This document shows, in pieces, positions 1-15,000 of a stretch of DNA of 64,000 nucleotides. This stretch comes from Planctomycetaceae bacterium. GTDB lineage: Bacteria > Planctomycetota > Planctomycetia > Planctomycetales > Planctomycetaceae. The translations under genes were made by a program, and so were the position numbers. The stretch lies in contig JAKFWA010000135.1 of assembly GCA_021732995.1 (NCBI GenBank), positions 62,001 through 126,000 on the forward strand, written 5' to 3'. The stretch's first letter is position 1, and the number at the start of each line of letters is the position of its first letter. The notes under the pieces are model-generated. The model saw nothing but the letters and a program-made list of their open reading frames with translations. It made no database searches and was not told the origin of the DNA.

Positions 1-3000
1 CTCGTTCCAATAGATCCCCGCGTCCGCTTGGAAAGTGTGTGGCTCTCCCTGCGAGACGACTCGCAAAATATCAGACTCCGCCCCGGCGGGGAGTCGGACG
101 AACTTGTCGCGCCAGCCATCCACGGGCAAGCGGGCAATGTCGGCATGGGCATATTGTTGGATTGGGATTGGCGTGGGTGAGCCTGTGCCGCCACTGAATT
201 CAAACGTCGTATCCACCGTCGTCGCGGTAAAGTCGTGCTCCCAAGTCGGATGCCACGGGATGTCGGTCGGGATGCCATTGATCGTGTTGTGCGTCACCAG
301 GTTGGCAAAGCTGACGTTGTAGAGTTTGCGATAACCCAAGCGGATCAGCACGGAGTCGCGCTGATTGTCGGTCAGGGCTCCCCATTCCGTCCCGGCTGAT
401 GGCACGGTACTCACGCTGAGCGTTCTCACGTTACCGGTCAGCGGGTCATAGACTTTTGTCCAATCAATCGTCGGATCGGTGTTGAAGTAGTCGGCTCCCT
501 CCACGAAGACGCTGCGGTTCTTTGACGTCGTACCGTTGTAGTAGCCAATCTGTGTCAGCGTGACGTCGGCCGTGTTAAACGCACTCCCCACGCGAACGCT
601 TTCTGTTCCGATTTGCTCGGTGGTCGTCGTGGTGACGAAGCTCACTACGGGAACGAAAATCGAACCGACCGCGACTTGTCGCGTGCCGGTAATCACTTCG
701 ATGGTGCGCGGCACCGTGACAATGATCGGCCGTTGCACCGGCACCTGATCGCCTCCCACCGTCGTGGCACCGGTGACGTTAATCGTGCCCCCGGCGATGA
801 TCTCGGCCGAACCGGCGGAACTCGTCAGCGTTCCGCCGGTGATCGTGACGTTGCCGCCCGACAGGTTGGCAACGGTCACCGCACCGAACAATTGCGGATC
901 GGTCCAATTGGCTCCCACGCCGGCGTGAATGGCCAATGAACTCTTCGCATTGACTTCGCCAAAGAAGGTCGCCGCGTGAACCGCGTTGATGGCGATGCGG
1001 CTGGTCGAACTGGTGCTGATGATCTGGCCGTCCAGGCTGAGCGTGTCCGCCATCAGATACACCAGCGAGTCACTTTGAATCAGTGCGGGATTCGTTCCCT
1101 CTGTGGTGGCCCCGATCATGAACGTGCCAGTCGCCCGCAGATCGACCGCGCCACCCGTCGCTCGCGTTTGAATCACGGCATCCGGTGCCACGGCAACGTT
1201 GGTGGCTCGGAACGTGATGCTGTTCGCCGCATTCACGGTTCCGGTCACCATCAAGTCACTGGCTTGCGTGACGTTGATGGATGCTGCGTCTGCGACGTCG
1301 TTGTGGACTTCGCTGATCACGCCTGCCAAAACCATTTTCTGAACGCTGCTAAGCGTGATCGCGCCGCCGACATCCGTCGTCAACGTGCCGCCGCTGATCC
1401 GGATCGGATTGCCGTCGCCATCCAGGATCGCGTCGCCGTTCGCATCCAGTTTGAACGTCAGCGGCTGCACCATCAGTCCCACGCCGGTTTCGTCCGTGCC
1501 ACCCGTCAGGTGGAGTTGATCGTCCGTTTTGACCAGACCGTCGATCAGGATCATTTCGTTCGACGTCAGCGTGACATCGGAACCGCTCACGAGCGCATCA
1601 ATAGCCCCGGAAATTTGAATGTTCTGGTCCGTGGTGATCGTGATGTTGTGGCTGACTCCCGGCGGCTCATTGGTTGCAGCGACCGTTTCGAGACTGCTCG
1701 CCCCACTCATCGTGAAGCTGACGTCCGCTGTGCCACCGCTGACTTGAACCGAGATGTCGCCGGTCGCTCGCAACGTGCCTCCCACGTTTTTCGATTTGCC
1801 ATCGACAATCCCCGTTCCGCCGAGCGTCACTGATTCTTTCGCCGCGATCAGGACGTCGGCCGACGCGCCGCCAAACGTCGTGTCGGAACCGCTGACGGTC
1901 GCTCCGGCCAACAACGAACCGGCAATCGCCAAACTCCCCGCGTGCAAGTCGATGACGGAGTTCTCACCGCTCGTGGCGATCACCGAGCCCGAGCCAATCT
2001 CCACGAGACCGGTCGAGTCGAACTCGATGAGGTCCACTGCCGTGACCAGCGCGCCGAGTTGCACCGGATCACCATTCGCGTCGGTCGAGGCTTTGCCAAA
2101 GCGGATATTGCCACCGGCGAAACGAACTTTCTGTCCGGGTTCGGTGATGGCAATCGTAGTGTTGAAGACATCGACTTCGTTAGTCCCTTTGATCAACAGC
2201 GAACCGGTGAGCTGGAGATCGCCGTTGATGATCGCCTTATCGGTGGCGTCGATGGTGATTTCGTAATCGCTGGTGCTGGCCGTTGTCAGAGTGCTGTGAA
2301 CGACCCCTTGCACATCGACGACCGCACCCTTGAGGAAAATCAGCGCATCGGACTCGATACGGCCGGAGGTCTTCGGAATCGTCAGGTTGCCGTGGACGGC
2401 GTTCAATTCCAGCGTAGCAAGATGATTGCTGCCGGTGCCGACCACTCCATCGAAGACCACGTCGTTGTAGCCGGTGACGATGATGTGGCCTCCGCCCGCC
2501 GTCGAAGTGAGCTGACTGGTTCCGTCGATCTGCACGCTGACCTGATGCGGCACGAGAGCGTTGCCGGCACTCAGCAGGATGTCACGATTGGCGGTCAGGT
2601 GCCCACGAATGCGCAATGTCTGCGCGGCGTCGAGAATGATGTCGGAACCGGCTCCACTTGCGATTATCGCGCCGCGAATGTCGCCGTACTGACCGGCGCT
2701 GAACGCGATCGGGCCATTCACTGTTTCGAGCACGCCAGTCGGGCCGAGGTCAATGTCCGTGCCATCGGGTGACGTGCCGCTGTAGAGATTGATCGCAGAG
2801 TAAGCTCGGACCTTTCCGCCGATCGACAATTTGCCGTTCGGTCCGAGCGGCGCGCCGATGTTGACCGTCGAACCGGGTTCCGCCGCGTCGATCGCGTACA
2901 GACGCCATGAAGTCAGAGTGCCGGACGAAACATCGACACCCAACTGGTCCGCGTTCACCGACGAGTCTTCGATCGTGATGGCATACGGGCTGGTGAAGAG

Positions 3001-6000
3001 CAGCGTGCCGTTGCGAAGTTTGATCTTCACATCTGGATCGACGAAGCCTTCTGTCGACGGATCGTCCGACATCTCGGTGAACGGTTGGCCGACGATGCGG
3101 CTCGGGTTGTTGGAGGTCGCAATGACGTAGCTGCCCGCTTCGAGTGCTGCTTGCAAGTCGGCGACGAGATCAGCGATGCCCGTATTGTTCGCCGTCGCTG
3201 CCGCCGTGAGCGTGGCCGTGCCGGAATACGTGAAGTCCACGCGATCGACCGTGATCGCCAGTATGACGTCCGAGGTCAGTCGGCCCAGCGATGAAACCGT
3301 GAAGCCCTGCGATTGGATTTCGTTGATGTGTCCCGGCGGCAGAATGACCACTTCACCGGGCGCGTTGAGATTGATTTGGCTGTCGGGCCGCAGCGTGATC
3401 AGCCGCCCGCTCCCCTGCACTGTCAGTCCCGGCCCGCTGCCGCCAGAGCCACCGCCGCCGATGATGTCGATCCGTTTGCCAGCGACGATGTCCTGACCAA
3501 TCTCGACCGTCCCACCGGCCTGCAATGTGACGATCGAATCGCCGTCGAAGTAGACGGGGACTCGGCCCAGGTAGCCGCCGTTGACGTCGCGGACGGTATC
3601 GATGCGACCACCGGCGACGAACAGTCCAAGCACAGTGGCGTTGTTTTGCGAGGTGAGCGTGATCGAGCCATCGGGGTCGTTCACGGTCAGCTCGCTGGCC
3701 GCATGGACGAGCAAGCCCTCGTGCGTACGGAAGTCACCGCCGTTGACGGTCATCGCGTGAGCGGCGCGCATGATCGCGCCCGTCTGCACCAGTTCTCGCG
3801 CTTGATTGAGCGTGTGGCCGCCTAGGAACGCTCGACCTGACGTGTTGATGGTCAGCGTCGTCGGCTCGTCGGTGTAACTGAGAGTCTCGCCCAGGAAATT
3901 GCCTTGGGCGTCGAACTGCTGCGACACGTCCGCACCGGCGTTCAAGGTCCCCAGGATCTCGATGTTGCCCGTGGCGTTGATGACGATGCCGCCGCCCGAG
4001 TTGTCGGTCGTTTCGCCCGACGTCGTGATTCCGCCGGCCGTCGTGATGATGAGGCTCAAACGATCGTTCCCCTCGTCCGCCGGAAACGTGTAGCCGGGGA
4101 AGAGCGCAGCAAGCGTGTCGTCCGCTCCGGGCGTTCCCGCGTTGACCATGACTGTCCCGGACGCGAGCAAGCCCGTGTCGAGGAACACCTGCTGGCCCGC
4201 CGTGACGCTGATCAAGGAACTCGGCCCGGAGAACGTGACGCCATTGGCTCCAATCGTTCCGCCTGCCACAAGCACTCCCAGCAGATCCACGTCCTGAGCA
4301 CCGCGAATGTCGATCGAACTGCCGGCATCGCGGGTCACGATGCGCGAGGTTGTCGCAACGTAGACGCTGCTGCCGATGAGCGGATCGGCGTTGTTGTGTG
4401 ATGCCCCGTCGATATCAATGCCGCCGTAAATGCGAGCACTGTCTTTGACGTCGATGAAGCCTTCCAAGTAGACGAGCCGGTCCGACTGAATCAGCAGGTC
4501 AGAGTTCGTTCCGAAGACGTTGATGTTGCCGCGCGAAATGATGTCGGCATCGGAGACCAGTTTCAGTTCGGTGTTCGCCGCCAGCGACGTCAGCGTCCCG
4601 GTCAGCAGGATGCCGTACTGGCTGTGGCCGACCAGCGGATGCGGATCTGTGATGTCCAGTCGATCCGGCGTGCCGTCGTCATTGAAGTCGGACACGGACA
4701 CGACATAGCGATTCCCCGAATCGTCAGTGAGCAGCCAGCGATTCCCGGTTTCCAGCGTGGTGATGACAACAGTGTTCGTCAAAGCCACGTTGTGATTCGT
4801 GAACGTTGCTCGTAACTCGGTGGAAACTTCCCCGGCACTCAAACTGGCAACGTGAGCTGCGAGTGTCGCCTCGTCCGGAGATTCAGAGGCTCGGTCCTTG
4901 CCAGGCAGTCGGTTGAAATACGCTGTGTAATCAAACTCCGGCGTGCCGGAGTTGAGCTGCATCTGGTCCGAGGTCGTCACGGTGCCGCCGATGAAGAGTT
5001 CGTGCGGCGAGTTCAGAATGGCATCAGCCCCGGCTCCAGTTTGCACGGCGACCGGCGTGCCATTCACATCGTCGAAACGTGCTCCGGCGATGACTGCTCC
5101 GCCGGGATTCACCGAGAGCAACAAACCCGCATTCAGCGTCAGCACGTTGTTGTCATCACGACCCGCAACGATGCCGCCTTCGAGCACGGTCAGTTTCGTG
5201 CCAGCGGTCGCGTCGGCGTGCGAACCTGCTCCGTGAACTTCGATCCTACCTGCCGTTTGGATCGACTGATTCGTGTTGATGTCGATCACACTGTTGGGAT
5301 TCAGCGTCTCCGTGAAGCTGCCGACATCCATCTTGATGCTGACCAGCTCATTCGGGAACGAGAAATAGGGCCGTGTGCCGTCGCTGTTGAGCACGTCGAT
5401 GTCAACACGATCTTTGCCGATGATCCAACCGCCTTGTTGCAGTTGTTCGGCGATCTGGAAGTTGACGGTCTTGGCCGTTACGCCCGAATCATTAGGGCCA
5501 AGTTGGTCGTGGATGTTCTTGGCATTGATGAGCACTCGATGAGCGAAGAAATCAATGTGGTCGTCCGGAGCTTGCACGTCGCCGGCGATTGTCATTGTGT
5601 CAGCGTAGAACTTGGTCAAATTGCGGAGCGCGGCTTTATCACCCCGCGTCGACAAATCGCCCTTGAGAATCGGATGGTCTTGGATGTCGCCGAAGGTCAT
5701 CGTGTTGCCGACGCCCGCGCTGTTGATAAACGCATGGCCAATCTGCACGAGTGGGAAACTGTCGCCAATGGCGGCGAAATCGCGAACGCCGATGTTCGCG
5801 GTCGCGGCTTGGCTCCTTGATTGGTCGAAGCCAAACGCAGACTCAGCGGCTGAACCGAGCCGGTAATCGACCGCGTCGTGCGTCGTGCGAATGGTGAGAT
5901 TGCCCGTTCCGACGATTTGTTTCTCGCCACTGCGGAAATCGAAATCGTCGGCGGTGAGCGTGATCGGCTTTCCGACGGCGCGCGTTTCGATCTTGCCGCT

Positions 6001-9000
6001 TTGCAACGACAGCAGCGCGTTGTGTGCGTTCAACGTCACGTCGATGAGGCCGGTGCCAGAGACCACCGCGTAGACGTCGTTACCATCGCGGACTTGATTG
6101 AGCCAATCGGCGGTCGCTCGATTGTCCCAAGTCACCGTCGTGACCCACTGCGGAGTCACGGCCAGCGACGGGATGACAAGTCCGCCGTTCTCTTGCGAAC
6201 CGTGCGAGTCCGTGGACGAGAGGGTCAGACCGTCGACTTCGTTGATGACGACCGTGCTGCCGCTTTCCAGCGACGTCGCGGCGGTCAGGCTGCCGACTTC
6301 CGTGCGCAGCGGAGCAAGGTCTTTGAACGCCTTCACGATCAAGTGCGCGTTCGTGCCTTTGATTAGCAAGTCGTTGTCGTTCGTGATCGAACCATCCGGC
6401 GCGACCAAGCGGATGTAGCCCGAACCGGTGCCGTTCCAATCGTCTCCCGCCGAAGCAAACAGGCTGGCATTGAGGTTGATGTCCGCCTTGTCCTTGTAGA
6501 CGCGGGCGTCGATGTAGCCGTTGTTACCGGCATTGAGTTCGTGGGTGATGTTCAGACCGTTGAACGTCTCCAAAATCAGATGGCCGGCCTTGATGGGCTC
6601 TGGCGTGGCGAACTGACTGGCGATGACTCGCAGGCCGGTGGTCTTGAGATCGACGACCGCGTCACCCGCAGCCTTCGTGTAAGTCACCTGTCCGCCGAAG
6701 TCGATGATGTTGGAATGATCGAACGCGGCCCCTTTGCCCAGCAGCGTCAGCCGTTCGACGTCGGTACTCCACGCGACCGATTCACGGCCATTCGTGACGA
6801 GATATGAATCCAATGTCAGCGGATCTCCGGCGCGAGATTGTTCGAGAATCATCTCATCGAACTCGCCCACGGTGTCTTCGATGGAAATCTTGCCGGGCGT
6901 TTTCGTGGAGTCGGCTTGGCCCATGCGGAAGCGGTACTGATCGTTGCCGCTGGTATCGGTGATCGTGATGGCTCGGTCGGCGAATTCTTTGATGAAGACC
7001 GTGTCGTCCCCCTCGCCGAGTTCCAGCGATCTGACCTCCGATCGAGACGCTCGCAACGTGTTTGTTTCGTCTTGGGAAACCTCCACGCCGCGTGAATTGA
7101 GCGACACCGTCAGCGCGACGGTCAACTTGCTGAAGTCGAAGTCGGCGTTGCCCGACGCATCGTTGAAGCGGTCTTTGCCGTAGCCGTCTTCAAAGACAAA
7201 CGTGTCATCGCCGCCGCCGCCAGAGAGCGCGTCATTGCCATCGCTACCGACGAGTCGATCATCACCGGCCCCAGCGTCGAGCGTGTCCGCCCCTTTGCCG
7301 CCCAGCAACGTCTCCGCGGCGATGCTGCCGATGAGTTTGTCGTCACCATCACCGCCATCGAGCGTCCCGCCCGCGCTGCCTGCATACAGCGTGTCGTTGC
7401 CGAGTTCACCTTTCAAATTGACCGTGACGTCCTTCAACAAGTGGGCGTCGAACAGGTCATTGCCGTCCCCCATCTCGGCGACGACTTCCGTCACTCCGGA
7501 GTACGTTTCGTACCACCCGTCGAACTCGACACCGACCGTACCACCCTCGCCGGTGAGGTAGACCTTCTCATCGCCATCGTTCGTGTTGAAGTACTTGCGA
7601 TCGCCCGCTGTGGGGCCCACGTTGACATACAGAGTCGAGCCGACTTGCTTCGCCAGTTTCGGTTCGATGAACGGCGCTTGGTGCTCGAACTCGTACAAGG
7701 TGATGCGGAAGAGGTCGAGGTCGACAATGCGTTCGCCGAAGACGTCGGCGAAGATGCCGGCAAAGAGTTCGAGCTTCGCGTCTAAGTTGAAAAGATTGTC
7801 GATGCCACCATTTTCATAGTTGAACATCGCGACGAGTTCGGTCCCGTGAATCTTGCCGTCGGTGACGATGTTGTAGCTCAGCACATTTCCGTCCGCGTCC
7901 TTCTTCAACAGCGGTTTGCCGATGTCTTGCAGATCGAAGTTGGCGGTTAGCTCGATGCCTCCCTGAATGCCTGCCTGCGCGAAGCCGATATCAACGGCCA
8001 CGGAGATTCCGACGATCGCGTTGAGCGTGAATTCCGGGATGTCCTTGCCGCCGGTGCCGGGGACGATCTTGCCGTTCTTGAACGTTGGCAGCGAGAAGTC
8101 CGAAACGTAGAAGCCATCCAGCACATACAGCGGGTTGCCGGTGTTGAATGCTTGGCGGACGCCGTAGGTGTCGTAGCCGAACGACAGATCGGCGATCGCA
8201 TTGAACTTACCGAACGCCTTGATCGAGACGGGAACCGGTCCGATCAGGATCGTCGCCAGGGTCACGTCGAAGCCCGTTTTCAGTTCGAGCACCGGCATCT
8301 CATACGTGAAGAGCGTCGCGTCCCCACCCTGCAGGATCTTCAACCAGTTATTGATGTCCTTGATGTATTCCAGCGTCTTGAAGCCGGACCGTGTCGTCTT
8401 CGTGGAGCCGCCAGTCCCCTTGTCTTTGATCTCGTTGAGCTTGGAGACGACCTCGGGAGGCGCATCGAGCGAGACGATGTCTTGAAGTTCGGCAGGCAGT
8501 CCCGCCAAGTCGTCTTCGGTGGCTTGATTCGCGCTGGCGCCTTTCGTTCCCAGCCCGTTGAGGCTTCCCAAATAGATCTCGCCCGACGAACCGGCGATGC
8601 CGTTGACTTGATCAACCAACTTCAGCATGTCCCTCGCGGCATATAAGAAGCTGGGATCAATCTGCGGCTTGCCTTGTAGCTTCAGGACCAGGTTCACCAG
8701 CCCGATCATATTCGGGTCGACTTCCGGCGGCAGAATCTCGCCGAGGCCGTCAATGGGATCGGTCAGCCCGCTCACAATCGGCTCGAACGGTCCCAGCACG
8801 TTTTGGATTTGGTCTGCGATCGGCTTGAGAAAGTCCGTGACGAACGAGCCAACATCCACGCGGAATCGCTCGATCGAGACGTGTGGCTCTGAGGCTCCGT
8901 TCTTCAGATCCCAGCCCCAATCGAGCTTCAGATCACCCTTCAATTTCGGCAGCGCCTTCACGCCATCCACTTCAAGAGTCGCCGCCATATCCAGCTTCGC

Positions 9001-12000
9001 GTCGACTCCAAAGTTGACCGCGAACAGCTTGCTGAGCGGTGCGGAAACGAGGTGGTTGTAGGTGAATCGATTTCGCGAGTTGCCGCTGTAATCGAGCGTC
9101 AAACCACCATACACGCCGCTGGGCTGGAACCCGTCTTGATTGGGGTCGATGTCGTTGTCTTGCAGAGAGACTTTGAAGAACAGCAGCTTGCCGTCCGCTG
9201 CAAAGGCTGTCGCGTCGGCGTACGAGGAGTCCGGGCTGCCCGTCAAAAAGGCTTTGACATCGAAGCGGAATTCCGGAGTCGCGCCGGCATTGGTCGTCAA
9301 GTAGAAGCCATCGACCGTGGAGAGGCCGAAGCCGAAGTCATAGGCCCAACCCAACTCCAATCCGAAGCCGCCGTCGACATTCAGAGCGAAGCCGGGCAAA
9401 TCGATGTTCAACGGAATGTCGACACCACCACCGAACACCACGCCGCCCAGACCAACGTTGAATTGAATCGCATCCGCGCCGGCAGGCAGTGGGCCACCTT
9501 GAGTCCACGTTTGCAGGAACAGTCCGGTCTTGTCGTACCAACCGACGACCACGTCATCGATCGTGATCGAGCCGTTCTGCGTGTTGTCTCGCAGGACGCT
9601 GAGTCCGCCGGGACCAAAGACGTCGAACAAGGCGTGTTGCACAACCTCAATGAGCTTGCCGTTGCCGCTCAGCTTGGTGCGCAGATCTTTCAAGATGCCG
9701 GTCCGCAGTTCACTCAGGAACTGCGCCGCCGAATGCAACTTGTCTCCGATGAGCGGGATGTCCTGAGCGATGCTGCTATCGAAGACGTCTTGCACCGCAC
9801 CCAATCCATCGTCGATGCCATCCAGCACGATCGCCGGATCGTTAATCAGCGACAGGATCGAGAAGTCGCCACCCAGCCGGATGAATTCGGCCTCAAAGTC
9901 CGGGTAGGTAAACGTCAGCGCCTTTTGGGCCGGGTTCGACAGCGGCTGATCGGTCAGTTGATTGAAGAGCTGCCGCAGTCCTTGATCGGCGTAAACGGGA
10001 TTGGTTTGAACTCGCAGCGGATTCGCCAACGGGAAGTTGAAACCACTGATGTCGAGCTTCACCGGCAGGTTGACGTCGAAGCCGCCAGTGAGCACGAGTT
10101 GGACGTTGTCCCCCAGATCTTCATCCGCATGGAACTTCCCATCGTCGTTGGGAGTTCCCGCCGCTTGATCGATCGCGACCATGAACGTGGCGTAGTCATC
10201 GGTAGCCCGGTTGCCGTCACCATCGAGCACCGCGTATCCGTCTCTGACCCCGACCTTGATCGGTCCCGCTTGCAGGCCCAGTTCCAGATTCGTGCCGAGA
10301 ATGCGAGCACCGAGCGACAAGTGCGTGCCGGTCGCCTGATCCGTCGCCACCGGAACGTCGAGCGTGATTTTCACGTTCTGGAAGGCATCGACTTGACCGA
10401 GCGCCGTCGCATCGGCGGCTTGGATTTGATCGGCTGCGAGCAAGATGACTTCCGCACCGAGTTCGGTCTGCAATCGACTCTGCAAGGCAACGAGCGCGAC
10501 TTGTCGTCGTCCCAAAAGTTGACCGTCTCCGTGAACGGCATCGGTGTTGGCGTTTGTTCCAAGCGACGCGTCGATGGCGCTGACGACATTCGCTCGAATC
10601 GACTTCAACGTCGTGTTGGCAGGCTGACCAACTTTCGCCGCCTCGATCGCCGCGACGAACTGTGACTTGAGAGCCTGATACATCGACTCGGTCACTTCGC
10701 TGCTGCCGTCGGCAAAGCCAGGAGCAGAGAACAGCGTGTCGCTCGCGGTGGTGGTCAACTCGCGCGTCGGCCGGTAGTCGTACAGGAAAATCTGCGTGCC
10801 GCCAGTGCCACCGAATTGGATGCCGACATCGACCGTCAGATTGACGAACGAATCCAACCGGATGTTGCCGCGTCCGCCGAGCAGATCGCTCAACTCACCG
10901 ATCGTCTGCACTTCCGGCAGCAGCTCGGCGAGATCGAGATTGAATTGATAGATGTCCGAGAAGACCGCATCGAACCGCACATGCATGTCGAGCGTGTTGC
11001 CCTTCAGCCGCAGCGAGAACTTTTGATCCTGCGGGTCAAGGTTGTTGTTGTCATTGATGCCCAGCGCTCGCTCGATGATCGCTTCGACCTGCTGAATCTC
11101 TTCGGTCGAATTCTTCGCCGCTGTATCCAGTTTGGCAGCGAAGTCGTCAGCAAACGTGAAGACTTCCGCCAGCGATCGATTAATGACGGGCAACGCCGTG
11201 TTGTAGAACGGCTCATCCGCCAGCGAGTCATTGAGGAAGTCGATCCCCGTGCGGATGCCAGTGATGATGTCTTCAAAGGTGATCTGACTGAAATCGAATG
11301 CCGAGCTGAGATCCGGCACCGCAACGACGATGTCCGAGGCCGTGACGGTCCCGGCGGCTCGTGCGGCAGCGAGATCAAACGGGAGCGACGGATTCGTGAG
11401 CACCGTCTTCACCGCGCCGCTGCTCAGCAGGTCTTGCACATAGATGCCGACTTCCGCGTTGGACGGAATCGGCAAGTCACTGCCAAGACCCGCATTGATC
11501 TTGAGTCCGCGAATGTGAGCTGACGCATCTCCCGTGAAGTCGAGATGGATGTTGCTCGTCGCGGTGCCATCCACGATCTCGCCGAAGCTGAATTGGGTGT
11601 CCGCCGGAACGTTCGTTGCGAGGTTGCGATCCAGCACGATCTGCGCACCAGCCGCGACGTGGATGCTGGAACCGCTTCCCGATCCGCCCGCTGTGAGGGA
11701 GACGAATCCGAGTTTCGCGGCGACGGACAAGTCGGTCACATCGAGCGCAACCGAGCCTCCGAGGTGTGCCTCGGAGATCCCCAGCGTCAGTCCTTCTTTC
11801 ACTTTGAACGCAGCGTTCGTTGCCGCCGCGACCGCGTTGCGATCCAACACGACATGATGTGTGTCGGTGACGGTCTTGATCTCGTAAGTTTCACCACCGA
11901 GCGTCAGGTCGTACCCGACCATGTTGCTGGTGAAAGTGAACGCATTCGATGAGAACACCTTCGAACCAATCGCGACGTTACCTCCCGTGCCCGCGAACAC

Positions 12001-15000
12001 TTGCCCGTCGAGATCGACATACAGCGAGAGACCGCCGTTGACGTTCGCGCTGATTGCGGCGTGTGCCGTGGTGGACAGCGAGAGCGACTCACCGATGTCG
12101 AACCCCAAGTCGATCGGCGCGTCTACCGGCGCGAACGATTGGGAGAACGTCAGCGGAATGCTGAAGACCTGGTTGACGGGATCGAACGTGATCTGCACGC
12201 CGCCCGGCAGCACCCCCGCCGCGTTCACGGCCTGAGTGAGTTGCTGCAAAGTCTGCACTCGTTGCAGCTCTTCATGCACGACGAACGGCCGATTGGCGAA
12301 GTCCGCGTCGGCAGCCGTTTGTAATTCCAATGTCGTGCTGTTCGTGACCGTCTTGATGCCGAACGTCGCCACGATCTTGCCGTCACCATCGAGGAACGAC
12401 ACGAACTTGTTCTGCAGCGCATTCGTGAAGCCAGCACTGCTGGCAGTAAAAACTTTTTGATCCTTGGCCAGATGGCCGTTCGTGCCGCTCTTCAAGTCCA
12501 CGCGCGGCAGGTCGAAGTTGATCTTCGAGTAAACCCGGTCATCGAAGGCATCCGCGAAACGCAGGACTTCATTCAGTCCGGTTTGCACAAACGGAATCTG
12601 AGTCAGCAGCGAGTCCGAGTTGGTGACTTCGTCCGCGAGGTAATCGCGGAAGTCCGGAAACATCTGAATGACCTGAGCGACCGTCAGACTCTTGAAGTCC
12701 AAGAGCTTGTCGAAGTTCTCTTGCTCAAAGGTGAAGCCGCTCTCGTTCTCGTAAACGACGAACGGGCGGTTCGTGAAACCGGTGTCGGCCGCACCGGTCA
12801 GTTCCAGCGTCGTGCTGTTGGTGGCTTTCTTGATGCTGTACGTCGTCACGGCCACGCCGTTGTTGTCGTTGAACGAGACGAACTTGCCCCGCAGATCAAG
12901 TTCATGCACGACGAACGGCCGATTCGTGATGGCCGTGCTGGGAGCCGTCTTGAGTTCCAGCGTAGTGCCGTTCGTCACGGACTTGATGCCGAGCGTTTCG
13001 ACGATGTTGCCGCTGTCATCGAGGAACGAAACGAACTTGTCTTTGACCGCACCGGTGAAGCTCGAGCCAGTCGCGGTGAACGTCGTCTTGTTGGCGGCCA
13101 CCGATCCGCTCGTGCCGTTTTCAATGACGCCGATCAAGTCCGTCCCCGTGACCGTGAAGGTCTTCTGACCCGCAGCCACCGAACCGGTCGCGCCCGTCTT
13201 GAGTTCGACCTTGTTGAAGAACCCGCCACTGACTCGCGCAGTGGGAGTCGGGCCGTTCGTCAGATCGACTCCGGCCAGCGCCGCATAGACCGGCAGCACC
13301 GCCTCGAAGCCATTCTGCTGCGGCTTGAAGGTGAATCCTCCATTTACATACGAGACCGACCCACCGAGATCGACATCGATCGTCCCCTGCTGAGCGGTCG
13401 CGCTGCCGACGCTGACCGCAATCGGGCCAAAGGTCGCGTCCGCGATGAAGTCCGTATGAGCCTTCGCAGTCATCGCCAACGTGTTGACGTCAAAGCGAGC
13501 CTTCCGATCAACCCAGTCCACACCGAGCGTCACGTCGATCGCGGAATTGACGTCGATGTCGATCGTCACATCGGAATTGAACTTCAATCCGTAGTCGTCG
13601 AACGCATCGCCGAAGTGCAGCTTGGTGCTTTTGGTGTGCGCCGTCGCAATCGCGACGCTCAAGCCGACACCGCGGTTGGTCAGCGTGAGATTGATGCCAT
13701 CGGCAGGATTCTCGCTGATGGTCGAGATCCAAAAGTTGTTCAAGTAGGCGAGCAGACCGCGCAGCGTCGGCGGAGTGATCGGAGCAGGTTGCGTGTCACG
13801 GATGACAAACGCTTGCCCGGCGATCGTCTGGCCGGGAGCCGAGTTCAATTGCAGCGTGTTGCCGTCGGTCACTGAGGCAATGCCGAACGTCGCCACGGTG
13901 TCGCCATCGCCGTTCACGAACACCAGAGACTTGCCCACCAGATCGCTGGTGAAGCGACCTCCGATGGCGTTGAACGTCGTTTGGCCGCCGGTGATGCTGC
14001 CGTTCGCCCCACTTCTCAAATTGCCGGGGTCAGGCAGGTTGCTGGGATTGTCCGGTGCTTGCGGTTCCGGTCCAGGCTCACTCCCCATCGGCGGATTGTT
14101 GTACGCGTCCAGCTCGGTCAAGTACGTCTGGTAGGCCAGGTAGTAGTCGATGAACTTCCCGGCTCCGGTCAACTTCTTCGCACCCAGCAGGTCATCAATC
14201 GTGAGATCGGTTCCGGGGATGACTTCCACCAGTGAGCTGGCCGCTGTGCGGTTGCCGCTCTTATCGACCGTGACATCAAAGCTCTGATTGAGATCATCAA
14301 TCTGTCCGGCCAAATCCTCGAAGAGACCCGTGACGAACGTCTGATCGTCGAGCGTGATGTCGAAATTGGATGGCGGAGAGATACGGCTGACGGTCGTCCC
14401 GTCTGTGAAAATCACCGGAGTCGCCGTCGCAGTTCGTTGTGGAACCGTCTGATTCACCGCCGCGCCGGTCTTGTTGACTTCGATGCTGACAGTGCCCGTG
14501 AGTCCGATGTCTTCGAGGCCCCCACCCGTGAGTCCGACTTGTCCCGACCCTTTGATCGCGTAACCGCCCTGAGTGCCTGCCGGTCCGCCCGACGTCAACA
14601 CCGCGCCGAGAGTTCCATTGCTCAAGGTCAGCCCAACGCCGTTGACTCCGAGGAACGCGCTGATGTTCTCGGCACCAATCAGAAGCTGAGTTTGCTCCCC
14701 GACGGTCTGCTTCTCGATGCGGATGTCGCCGGTCAGGTCGATCAAGTTCGCGATGCTGAGTGCGACGTCATCGCCGATGAACGTTGGAGTGTTTTGGCCA
14801 TTCGCAAAGACGATTGTCACGGGAAGATCGGCACCACCATCCGGGTCGGGAACGTTGATCGTCTCATTGATCGCGCGACCGGTCGTGTTGACCTTCGCCG
14901 TCAATGTGCCGGTGAGCGACAGGCCCTCTACGCCGACCAGTTCGGCTGCGCCAGTGACTGAGGCCGCATAGCCGTCGGTCGTTGGGAGCGTGTGTGTCGA

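Noticed and set aside
976-5820. Several plus-strand frames of 160-320 codons
   Set aside because: All are antisense to the giant minus-strand protein and have Arg-rich, motif-free translations.
9052-10665. Plus-strand frame of 537 codons
   Set aside because: It lies antisense to the giant minus-strand gene, whose frame gives coherent beta-rich protein. The plus translation is Arg/Gln/Asp-rich with no motif, a typical shadow of a GC-rich gene.
12457-13875. Plus-strand frame of 472 codons
   Set aside because: Antisense shadow of the same giant gene. The minus frame there contains the repeated 50-60-residue module.
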